A DNA stretch of 64,000 nucleotides from Chloroflexota bacterium (GTDB taxonomy: Bacteria > Chloroflexota > Dehalococcoidia > Bin125), in NCBI GenBank assembly GCA_009838915.1, contig VXQT01000013.1:520194-584193 (forward strand). The letters run 5' to 3'. Shown piece by piece: positions 52,375-60,099 of this stretch. Each line of letters starts with the position of its first letter. The first letter of the stretch is position 1. The notes under the pieces were generated by a model. That model was not told the origin of the DNA and searched no databases. It was given only the letters and a program-made list of their open reading frames with translations. The translations under genes and the position numbers were made by a program.

Positions 52375-52740
52375 ATGGCACTGACGCGCGACTTCAAGGA
52401 GACAGTGCGGGCCCGGGCGCAAGGCGACCCGGCGTTTCGTCGGGCGCTGCTGCACGAGGGCGTCGAGTGCCTGCTGAGCGGCGACCTGGACACGGGCAAG
52501 CTCGTACTGCGCGACTACATCAACGCGACGCTGGGCTTCGAGGAACTAGGGTCGCGCACGGCCAGATCGCCCAAGAGCTTGATGCGGATGTTTGGCCCTA
52601 CGGGCAATCCTCAGGCGCGCAACCTGTTCCAGGTGATCGCCTGCCTGCAGGATCACGAGGGCGTCCACCTGGAGGTCACGGAGCGCAGCTACGCCCCGAC
52701 GTCGGGATTGACGGCGCAGTTGGCTGAGTCGGAGGGTTAG
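52375..52740 (+). CDS. HigA-like addiction-module antitoxin (transcriptional regulator)
   Basis: MALTRDFKETVRARAQGDPAFRRALLHEGVECLLSGDLDTGKLVLRDYINATLGFEELG... typical of chromosomal TA antitoxins. Confidence 0.7.
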   Translation: MALTRDFKETVRARAQGDPAFRRALLHEGVECLLSGDLDTGKLVLRDYINATLGFEELGSRTARSPKSLMRMFGPTGNPQARNLFQVIACLQDHEGVHLEVTERSYAPTSGLTAQLAESEG

Positions 52741-52749
52741 GGGGAGATT

Positions 52750-52789
52750 GGACGGTAGGCTGAGGGTTCCGGTCCTCCCTGGGCAGCAG
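52750..52789 (+). other. Second degenerate tRNA-Arg 3'-end-like fragment (att-like)
   Basis: GTAGGCTGaggGTTCcgGTCCTCCctGGGcagCA versus tRNA gtaggctggaggttcgagtcctcccggggggacca; 20 of the first 24 aligned bases identical. Confidence 0.55.
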
Positions 52790-52803
52790 CAAGAGGAGAG
52801 AAA

Positions 52804-54546
52804 ATGGCATTCCAGACTCCAATCACTCTGCGGACTGCGCTCGACAAGATTCAGGCACGCGAGTACGTTCTGCCAGCAATCCAACGAGGCTTCGTTTGGG
52901 ATACAGACCAAATCGCAGCCTTGTTCGATAGTCTGATGAAGGGATACCCAATAAACTCCCTCTTGTTTTGGAACGTCACGGCAGAACACTCTGAGAAGTA
53001 TGTCTGGTACGACTTCATCAGGGACTATCACCAGCGCAAGGCCCCCAGGTCGCTTCCTCTTCCTCCGTCGTCGACGCCTTACACTGCGATCCTCGACGGC
53101 CAACAACGTCTCACTGCCCTGAACATTGGACTCAGAGGAAGCCACGCGGCCAAGCTTCCCAGACGACGAAAAAACAATCCAGCAGCGTACCCAATCAAGT
53201 ATTTGTATCTGAATCTTCTTCAACCAGCCGGGGAAAATGACTTTGATGTCGAGTACGATTTCCGTTTCTTGTCCGAAACCGAAGCTAAGCGTCTTAACGA
53301 GTCTCCCGATGCCCATTGGTTCAAGGTACGGACCGTCAATGGCTTGGATGACGCCGTTGCCATTTTCAATCACGTCCACCGCCTGGGCCTCGCCGACCAT
53401 GGCCGCGCATTTCCAACCCTTGTCAGACTACATCAGGTGACGCAACTTGATCCGATCATTAACTTCTTCGAAGAGAATGATCAAGACTTAGATCGCGTCC
53501 TCAACATCTTCATCCGCGTCAATAGCGGAGGCACAGTGCTCTCCTACTCGGATTTGCTGTTGAGTATCGCCACTGCTCAGTGGACTGAACGTGACGCTCG
53601 CGAGACAGTCCAATCGCTTGTCGAGGACCTCAACGACGTAGGACACGGCTTCTCTTTCTCAAAGGACATTGTGCTCAAGGCGGGCCTAATGCTGACGGAT
53701 ATCAGCTCGATCGAGTTCCGTGTCACCAACTTCACTCGTGAGAACATGCTCACCCTTGAAGCTGCGTGGGACTCGATCGAGACATCGTTGCGGCTGGCAG
53801 CACAACTACTGGCGGATTTCGGATTCTCTGAACGGACACTGAGGGCTAACAGCGTCATTCTGCCAATCGCTTACTACCTGCACAGGCGCTCTCTTACAGA
53901 GTCGTTCCGTTCCGGCCCTTCGTTTCGCGCCGATAGGGAGAAGGTCCGCCTATGGACCGTTCGATCACTTGTCAAGTCTGGCATCTGGGGCAGCGGACTC
54001 GACACCCTGTTAGCCGCACTCCGAGCCACGATTCGAGAACACGGTTCGGACGGTTTTCCTGCAGACCGGCTCGAACGCGCAATGGCTGCTCGAGGCAAGT
54101 CTCTGCAGTTCGACGAAGAAGAGATAGATGCTCTAGCCGATTTGGAGTACGGTTCTGCGAGCGTGTTCTCTCTTCTTGCGCTGCTTAGCCCGAACATCGA
54201 TCTTAGACACGAGTTTCACGTTGATCACATATTCCCCCGTAAGTTGTTGTCCACCAAAGGCCTGGCCAAGCAAGGGTTATCCTCCGAACAGATCGAGGAG
54301 TTTCGGGACCGGATGAACGGGCTTGGCAACCTTCAGTTTCTTGAGGGAACCCAGAATGCCCAGAAGTCCGGCTTGCTTCCTATGGATTGGGCGAAGAGCC
54401 AGTGGCCGGACACCACTGCACGAGATGCATGGCTTGCGGGGCATGACATGGTTGACCTGCCAGAAGAGTTGCAGGGCTTTATCGACTTCTTTGACGCCCG
54501 TCGTGATCGCCTCAGGGCTAAGATTCGCGAAGTGCTGGTGAGCTGA
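52804..54546 (+). CDS. DUF262 + HNH (DUF1524-like) protein, GmrSD-type restriction/defence candidate
   Basis: AIQRGFVWDTDQIAALFDSLMKGYPINSLLFW, ILDGQQRLTAL (DUF262); EFHVDHIFPRKLL...MNGLGNLQFLEGTQNAQKSG (HNH). Confidence 0.88.
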   Translation: MAFQTPITLRTALDKIQAREYVLPAIQRGFVWDTDQIAALFDSLMKGYPINSLLFWNVTAEHSEKYVWYDFIRDYHQRKAPRSLPLPPSSTPYTAILDGQQRLTALNIGLRGSHAAKLPRRRKNNPAAYPIKYLYLNLLQPAGENDFDVEYDFRFLSETEAKRLNESPDAHWFKVRTVNGLDDAVAIFNHVHRLGLADHGRAFPTLVRLHQVTQLDPIINFFEENDQDLDRVLNIFIRVNSGGTVLSYSDLLLSIATAQWTERDARETVQSLVEDLNDVGHGFSFSKDIVLKAGLMLTDISSIEFRVTNFTRENMLTLEAAWDSIETSLRLAAQLLADFGFSERTLRANSVILPIAYYLHRRSLTESFRSGPSFRADREKVRLWTVRSLVKSGIWGSGLDTLLAALRATIREHGSDGFPADRLERAMAARGKSLQFDEEEIDALADLEYGSASVFSLLALLSPNIDLRHEFHVDHIFPRKLLSTKGLAKQGLSSEQIEEFRDRMNGLGNLQFLEGTQNAQKSGLLPMDWAKSQWPDTTARDAWLAGHDMVDLPEELQGFIDFFDARRDRLRAKIREVLVS

Positions 54547-54620
54547 TCCTTGACGGAGTGGCTCCAACTAGGCCACATGGGTTAGATCCGAGCAGACGGC
54601 CTCCCGACGGGACACAGTGC

Positions 54621-54640
54621 ATTCTCGCCTTCGCGGGAAT
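54621..54640. repeat. Short hairpin next to palindromic copy B
   Basis: ATTCTCGC-cttc-GCGGGAAT, 8-bp stem with one wobble. Confidence 0.55.
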
Positions 54641-54680
54641 GGCGACTGCGATTCAAAGAGTCTCTTGGCCGACGCCGGAG

Positions 54681-54730
54681 TGCCCCCCTCTGCCTTCGGC
54701 ATCTCCCCCCGCTTCGCGGGGGGAGAGGGG
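54681..54730 (-). repeat. Palindromic element, copy B (3' of sodN)
   Basis: tgcccccctctg TGCC-ttc-GGCA TCTCCCCCCGC-ttc-GCGGGGGGAGA gggg. Confidence 0.9.
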
Positions 54731-54740
54731 AAACGCAGGT

Positions 54741-55145
54741 CTACTGCGCGTAGATGCCGGCTCCGGGGCCTTCGGCGGTGGCCCAGAACTTGTCGGAGAT
54801 CTGGTCGATCAGGTCGATGAGTTCCTGGCCCTTGGCGACATCGTTGGTCTTCTTGGCTTCGCCGGCGACCTTCGTGGCGTTCCACATGAGTTCGTGGATC
54901 GAGGCGTCGGCCTCGAGGTGGTGGGGCTTGAAAAAGTCGGTCCAGAGCACCCAGAGGTGGTGCTTGACTTCCTCGGCTCGCTGTTCCTTCACGATCGTGC
55001 AGCGGGCCTTGAAGTCGTGGTCGTCGGAGTCGTTGTACTTCTCCATCGACTTGAGGACGGACATGGCTTCGATCTTGGCCTGGGCGGGGTCGTAGACGCC
55101 GCAGGGCAGGTCGCAGTGGGCTGAGGCGGTCTGGAACAAGGACAT
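54741..55145 (-). CDS. sodN: Nickel superoxide dismutase
   Basis: MSLFQTASA-HCDLPCGVYDPAQAKIEA...: nickel hook HCxxPCxxY after a short leader; NiSOD body FKARCTIVKEQRAEEVKHHLWVLWTDFFKPHH. Confidence 0.95.
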   Translation of the reverse strand: MSLFQTASAHCDLPCGVYDPAQAKIEAMSVLKSMEKYNDSDDHDFKARCTIVKEQRAEEVKHHLWVLWTDFFKPHHLEADASIHELMWNATKVAGEAKKTNDVAKGQELIDLIDQISDKFWATAEGPGAGIYAQ

Positions 55146-55240
55146 TCGGTGCTCCCTTTTGGGCTGGTTCGCTGGTTGGATGCAGTTTGAGGCTATCGAG
55201 TGGGTAGGTGTTGGGCAACTGAGGCCGGTGATGAGGCGTG

Positions 55241-55321
55241 CGGGGGAGCCCCCCCTCTGCCCCCCGCCTTCGCGGGGGCAGGCTTTCGGCATCTCCCCCC
55301 GCTTGCGCGGGGGGAGAGGGG
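55241..55321 (-). repeat. Palindromic element, copy C (3' of CuZn-SOD), with nested extra hairpin
   Basis: gggggagccccccctc TGCC[ccccgccttcgcgggggcag]GC tttcGGCA TCTCCCCCCGC-ttgc-GCGGGGGGAGA gggg. Confidence 0.9.
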
Positions 55322-55328
55322 AATCGGC

Positions 55329-56093
55329 CTAGCTGAGCGTGATGACGCCGCAGGCGATGCGGGCGCCGGCGGCGGGGTCGGCTCCGTAGCTGTCGGGCGC
55401 TTCGTGGACGATGATGGCGGAGCCGTCCGCGTCGAACAGGGTGGCCGCGCCGGCGCCGAGTGTGGCGTCGACCGTGTACTGGTCGACATTGGCGGTCCCA
55501 TCGGCGTGGGCGTAGATGTTGACGGTGTCGCCCGGGTGATGCCCGTCCTCATGCAGCACGCCGTGGCCGATTCCGGTCGGGTTGTAGTGGCCGCCGGCGG
55601 CGGTGAAGTCGGGCGCGCAGGATCCGGTTTCGTGGATGTGGAATCCGTGCCAGCCCTCGGGCACGCCGGACAGGCGCGCCTGGATCAGGAGTCCGCGGGG
55701 TCCCTGGATGATGGTGACGGCGCCCATCGGCTCGCCGGCGGGACCGCGCATTTCGGCGGTCGCGGTCAGGCCGACGGCGGCCGGATCGACGCCGTCCGCG
55801 TCATCTGTCGCGTCCAAACTGATGACCGAACTGGATCGCCAGATTCCGGCCTCGGAGTCGGGCGCGAGGAAGCGTTGGTCAGGGAGGATTCGCTCGCCCC
55901 AGGTGTGACTTTCGCTGCGGACCTGTAGCGCGACTTCTGCTCGACCATCGCCCACTTGTCTAGCGACGATGCGAACGTCCTGAGGGTCGCCGTCGGAGTC
56001 GTCGGCGGTGATCAGCGCAACTGTGGCGATCAGGACGGCGATTGCAGCGACGAGGGCGAATGGGGTCCATTGCAGTACTCGGGGTCTGGGCAT
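55329..56093 (-). CDS. sodC: Cu-Zn superoxide dismutase family protein (exported)
   Basis: GWHGFHIHETGSCAPDFTAAGGHYNPTGIGHG...HPGDTVNIYAHADGTA; N-terminal TM. Confidence 0.9.
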   Translation of the reverse strand: MPRPRVLQWTPFALVAAIAVLIATVALITADDSDGDPQDVRIVARQVGDGRAEVALQVRSESHTWGERILPDQRFLAPDSEAGIWRSSSVISLDATDDADGVDPAAVGLTATAEMRGPAGEPMGAVTIIQGPRGLLIQARLSGVPEGWHGFHIHETGSCAPDFTAAGGHYNPTGIGHGVLHEDGHHPGDTVNIYAHADGTANVDQYTVDATLGAGAATLFDADGSAIIVHEAPDSYGADPAAGARIACGVITLS

Positions 56094-56163
56094 GACGACG
56101 CTTTCACTACTTCTTCAATGCGATTCGAAGGCAACGGTAGCGGACGCCGGGAAGCAAGGCAGT

Positions 56164-56225
56164 GCGGGGGAGCCCCCCACTGTCCCTACGGGACATCTCC
56201 CCCCGCTCACGCGGGGGGAGAGGGG
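56164..56225 (-). repeat. Palindromic element, copy D (3' of ABC permease gene)
   Basis: gcgggggagccccccac TGTCCC-tac-GGGACA TCTCCCCCCGC-tcac-GCGGGGGGAGA gggg. Confidence 0.9.
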
Positions 56226-56229
56226 AAGG

Positions 56230-57120
56230 CTAGTCGGCGCGGGTTCGGGAGCGGAGGGCGAGGGCGGCGATCGTGAGGGTAAATGCGCTGAAACCGGCGA
56301 GCGAGACGAACGCCCAGTGGAGAGCGGGCGGGTCCTTGGTCAGGGGCAAACCGTCGGGGCCGAAGACGATCTGGCCGCCCTCGGTCACCGGCCAGGCGTA
56401 GCCCTCCATCACCAGGCCCCGCATGCCTTCCATGATGTAGGTGACGGGGTTGATCGTGGCGATGATCCGCAGCCAGTCGTCGAACACGGCGAGCGGTGCG
56501 AAGGCGGGAGCCATGAAGAGCAGGGGGAAGAAGAGCAGGAATCCGGCCTGGGCGGCCTGGGCGTTTCCGGTGCGCATCGCGATGAAGATGCCGATCCCGC
56601 TGTAGGCGCCGCCGAAAAGTCCGGCGATGATCAGGATGAGGATCGCGCCCGGCACGCCGGTGGCCATGCCGGAACCGGCGACCAACGCGGCAACCAGCAT
56701 GATCGTGGCGAAGAAGATCGCGCGCACGGCGTCGGCCCAGACACGGCCGATGATCAGCGACCAGCGCGAAGCGGGCGTGAGCAGCAGCTTGTCGAAGTAA
56801 CCGCGCTCCATGTCGAGCACGATCGCGATACCGGAGGCGGCGGAGGATCCGGCCACGGCCTGGAGCACTGCGACCGGGAGCTGGAAAGCCAGGTAGTTCT
56901 CGACGCCGAAGCCACGCTCGGAGAAGTTGGCGATCGCGCCCGTCGAGACGGCGAGGAAGAAGAGCGGGATGAAGACGTTGGTGATCTCGACGCCCGGTTG
57001 ACGCACGGATTCGCGGATCGCGCGGACGGCGAGGTGTCGGGCGTCGGTCAGGACCTGGAGCGGTCCAGCCTCGCGAGAGGCCGAGGTCTGCAGCTCGCTC
57101 GGCGCTTGCGCGGTGGTCAT
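56230..57120 (-). CDS. ABC-2 type transporter permease
   Basis: Six-TM pattern; LDMERGYFDKLLLTPASRWSLIIGRVWADAVRAIFFATIMLV, INPVTYIMEGMRGLVM. Confidence 0.9.
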   Translation of the reverse strand: MTTAQAPSELQTSASREAGPLQVLTDARHLAVRAIRESVRQPGVEITNVFIPLFFLAVSTGAIANFSERGFGVENYLAFQLPVAVLQAVAGSSAASGIAIVLDMERGYFDKLLLTPASRWSLIIGRVWADAVRAIFFATIMLVAALVAGSGMATGVPGAILILIIAGLFGGAYSGIGIFIAMRTGNAQAAQAGFLLFFPLLFMAPAFAPLAVFDDWLRIIATINPVTYIMEGMRGLVMEGYAWPVTEGGQIVFGPDGLPLTKDPPALHWAFVSLAGFSAFTLTIAALALRSRTRAD

Positions 57121-58184
57121 CCGGCCCCGCCCCCGGTCGTTGGCGCGGTCTGGTCGGCGGGTTCAATACGGTGCCCGGTGGCCTTGAAAAAGACGTCGTC
57201 GAGCGTGGCCCGGGCGAGCCGAAGGTTGCTAAAGGGCAAACTCTCATCGTCGAGCGTTCTGACGACCCGAGGCAACGTGTCGTGACCGCTCTTGCTGTAG
57301 ATCGCGACGCCTTCGTTGTAGTCCCATTGGGCATCCTCGACGTTGGGCAAGGGCAAGAGGGCGCTGACGGCGCGCTGTTGCGCCTGTTCGTCGCCTTCGA
57401 CCTGGACGTAGATCACGTCAACGGAGACGGTCGCCTTCAGTCCGTCCGGCGTGCCCTGTTGGACGATTTCGCCGGCGTCGAGGATGGCGATTTCGTCACA
57501 CAGTTGGTCGGCCTCCTCGAGGTACTGGGTCGTGAGGAAGAAAGTGACGCCGTCCTCGCGGTTGAGTCGCTGGATGTACTCCCAGAGGTTTTGCCGGGAC
57601 ACGGGATCAAGTCCGGTGGTCGGTTCGTCGAGGAAGATGATGGGCGGCGAGTGGACGAGGGCGGAGGCAAGGTCGAGTCGACGCTGCATGCCGCCGGAGT
57701 AGCCGCCGATCCGTCGGTCGGCGTCATCGGTCAGGTCGACGACTTCGAGGAGATGCGCAATCCGGTCTTCGATCTCGCCGCGGGGCACGTTGTAGAGGCG
57801 GGATTGCAGGCGGAGGAGTTCACGTCCGGTCTGGAGGATGTCGAGCCCGGCTTCCTGCAGGGCGACGCCGACGGCGCGGCGGACCTGCCGGTCCTGGTTC
57901 AGGACGTCGAATCCGGCGACCCGGGCAGTGCCGTCTGTCGGGCGCAGGAGCGTCGTCAACATGCGCACGGTGGTGGTCTTGCCGCTGCCGTTCTGTCCGA
58001 GGAAACCAAACACCTGTCCGGGTCGAACCCGCAGATCGATGCCGTTGACGGCATGGATGTCACCGAAGTGCTTGACGAGCCCGTGCGCTTCGATCGCCAG
58101 ATCGGCGTCACGACTGTGTTGAGGCGCGCGAGCGCTGAGGTCGTCGATCAGGCGTTCGGCGATGGTGGAGGGTCGGCTGGACAT
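57117..58184 (-). CDS. ABC transporter ATP-binding protein (DrrA-like)
   Basis: GFLGQNGSGKTTTVRML, GGYSGGMQRRLDLASALVHSPPIIFLDEPTTGLDP, DVFFKATGHRI. Confidence 0.95.
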   Translation of the reverse strand: MSSRPSTIAERLIDDLSARAPQHSRDADLAIEAHGLVKHFGDIHAVNGIDLRVRPGQVFGFLGQNGSGKTTTVRMLTTLLRPTDGTARVAGFDVLNQDRQVRRAVGVALQEAGLDILQTGRELLRLQSRLYNVPRGEIEDRIAHLLEVVDLTDDADRRIGGYSGGMQRRLDLASALVHSPPIIFLDEPTTGLDPVSRQNLWEYIQRLNREDGVTFFLTTQYLEEADQLCDEIAILDAGEIVQQGTPDGLKATVSVDVIYVQVEGDEQAQQRAVSALLPLPNVEDAQWDYNEGVAIYSKSGHDTLPRVVRTLDDESLPFSNLRLARATLDDVFFKATGHRIEPADQTAPTTGGGAG

Positions 58185-58272
58185 CAGCGAGATCGTATCG
58201 GCTTAGCGGTTTGAGATGGAAAACCCTTGCCGATTTTCATCTAGCACGTGTGTCCTACGGAACAGATGTCCG

Positions 58273-58686
58273 TCAGACCGGGCGGAAGACAGGAATCGGG
58301 TAGGCGTCGTCGCCGGCCTGTTCCTCAAACTCGACCTTGACCCGTTGGCCGATGTGGATGTCGGTGGTTGGATCACTGACACCGACGATGGTGCTCATCA
58401 TGCGGAAGCCTTCATCGAGGTCGATGTAAGCGACGGCGTATGCGCCGAGCTCCTGGAAGCCGGGCATTCGGTTCTGGCGCACGACGGAGTAGGTGTAGAC
58501 GGTGCCGAGGCCCGAAGACACGTTCCAGCTCAGTCCGCGGTCGCCGGTGACGGTCGAGTGTCCGCGGGGGTAGAAGACGACGTTGCCGTCGGAATCGGTC
58601 TGATAGCGCAGCTCGCCCTCTTTGCAGCCGTCCCAGAAGTGCTGGGTGTCCGGCTCGGGGAAGCTGGGTTGCGGTCGGTTGGCCAT
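58273..58686 (-). CDS. DUF35 OB-fold protein lacking zinc-ribbon cysteines
   Basis: FWDGCKEGELRYQTDSDGNVVFYPRGHSTVTGDRGLSWN...GLGTVYTYSVVRQN; start reassigned to MANRPQPSF (upstream ORF portion is repeat copy E). Confidence 0.85.
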   Translation of the reverse strand: MANRPQPSFPEPDTQHFWDGCKEGELRYQTDSDGNVVFYPRGHSTVTGDRGLSWNVSSGLGTVYTYSVVRQNRMPGFQELGAYAVAYIDLDEGFRMMSTIVGVSDPTTDIHIGQRVKVEFEEQAGDDAYPIPVFRPV

Positions 58687-58702
58687 GTCTGGTCCCTTTC
58701 TT

Positions 58703-58760
58703 CGGGGGAGACCCCCCTCTGCCTTCGGCATCTCCCCCCGCTGCGCGGGGGGAGAAAGAG
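58703..58760 (-). repeat. Palindromic element, copy E (between thiolase-like and DUF35 genes)
   Basis: cgggggagacccccctc TGCC-ttc-GGCA TCTCCCCCCGC-tgc-GCGGGGGGAGA aagagg. Confidence 0.9.
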
Positions 58761-58811
58761 GAGTTGCGGCTTCACTCCCGCTGGCGGCGGGAGAGTGCAT
58801 GCGGGCGCGCG

Positions 58812-59996
58812 TCAGTCGGCGGCGAGGATGACGGTGCCGCCGGTGTGGGTTCCTCCGAGGAGTCCTCCGTTGCCGTGGGCGACGGCGAGTTTGGCTCCGT
58901 CGACCTGGCTGTTCGACTCACCGCGGAGCTGGCGGACGGACTCGAGCAGCAGGAAGAGTCCGCGCATGCCGGGGTGATTGGAGGAGAGTCCGCCGCCGTC
59001 GGTGTTGAGGGTGAGGCCGGGTTGATCGAAGGCGAGGTGGCCGTCCTCGATGAACTGACCGACTTCGCCCTTGGCGCAGAAGCCGAGGTCCTCGAGCATC
59101 ACCGCGACGGTGATGCTGAACGAGTCGTAGATCATGGCGATGTCGATCTCGCCGGGGCTGACGCCTGCCTGTCCGTAGGCGGCCGGCGCCGACTGCGCGC
59201 CGGCGGAGGTGGTGATGTCGCCGCCGTTCTCGCGGTACTTGGTGGCCTCGCCCGCGCCGATGATCCAGACGGGCTTCTTCTTGATATCGCGCGCGATTTC
59301 GGGGGAGACGAACACGGCCGCGCCGCCGCCGTCGGAGATCATGCAGCACTCGAGCAGGTGCAGCGGGTCGGCGATGATCCGCGATTCGAGCACGTCCTCG
59401 ACTGTGATCTCATCGACCTTGACGAACTGCAGGTCGGTCATTGCCTTGACCGCCTCGGGGTTGCGCATCGCGTGCTTGCGCGTGGCGACCGAGATCTGGG
59501 CGAGTTGCTCGGTGGTGGTGCCGTATTCGTGCATATGGCGGTGGGCGACCATCGCGTAGTTGCTGATCAGCGTGCCACCGTACGGGGCTTCCATGTTCTG
59601 TTGCCATGAGGCTCCGCCGCGGCCCATGCCGCCGGTGCCGATCGGCACGCGCATTGACGCGGCGGTGGAGCCGTAGGTAGTGACGGCGACGTTGCAGCGT
59701 CCGGCGGCGATGTCGCGCAGGGCGTGGGAGGCATGGAACTCGTAGGAGGAGCCGCCGACCTGGGTCGTGTCGAGCAGGCGCGGCTTGATCCCGAGGTACG
59801 CGGCGAGGCCCAGGCCGCCGCCCCCTTCGCCATCGAGCGCGTCGTAGAGACCATCAACGTCGCCCCAGTCGAGGCCAGCGTCGTCCAGGGCTCGCTTCAT
59901 CGAGTCCGCTTTGATCTGCATCGAGGAGACGCCGGGGGCGACTCGCAACGGATACTCGTGAATGCCGGCGATCGCCGCCAGTCGTTCCTGTGCCAT
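58812..59996 (-). CDS. Thiolase-like / lipid-transfer-type protein (SCP2-thiolase/Ltp2-like)
   Basis: IAGIHEYPLR...MKRALDDAGLDWGDVDGLYDAL...VGGSSYEFHASHALRDIAAGRCNVAVTTYGSTA; partner DUF35 gene adjacent. Confidence 0.88.
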   Translation of the reverse strand: MAQERLAAIAGIHEYPLRVAPGVSSMQIKADSMKRALDDAGLDWGDVDGLYDALDGEGGGGLGLAAYLGIKPRLLDTTQVGGSSYEFHASHALRDIAAGRCNVAVTTYGSTAASMRVPIGTGGMGRGGASWQQNMEAPYGGTLISNYAMVAHRHMHEYGTTTEQLAQISVATRKHAMRNPEAVKAMTDLQFVKVDEITVEDVLESRIIADPLHLLECCMISDGGGAAVFVSPEIARDIKKKPVWIIGAGEATKYRENGGDITTSAGAQSAPAAYGQAGVSPGEIDIAMIYDSFSITVAVMLEDLGFCAKGEVGQFIEDGHLAFDQPGLTLNTDGGGLSSNHPGMRGLFLLLESVRQLRGESNSQVDGAKLAVAHGNGGLLGGTHTGGTVILAAD

Positions 59997-60099
59997 CTCA
60001 CAGCCTTTCTTCGTCGTACGGACGCAAGTGGTTCGGCGTCCCGGAGACGCAAGCCCGATCAGGCTAGCGCCGATTCAGGCTCAGGCGTAGCCTGCGGCA

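Noticed and set aside
54568-55218. ORFs containing SPPAKRGEMPKAEGG-like peptides
   Set aside because: Peptide comes from translating the palindromic repeats, not from a gene; same peptide explains the false N-terminal extension of the DUF35 ORF at 58686-58800
56008-57285. 425-aa plus-strand ORF across the SOD/ABC transporter region
   Set aside because: Gly/Glu/Asp-rich antisense of an ABC permease/ATPase pair and runs through repeat copy D
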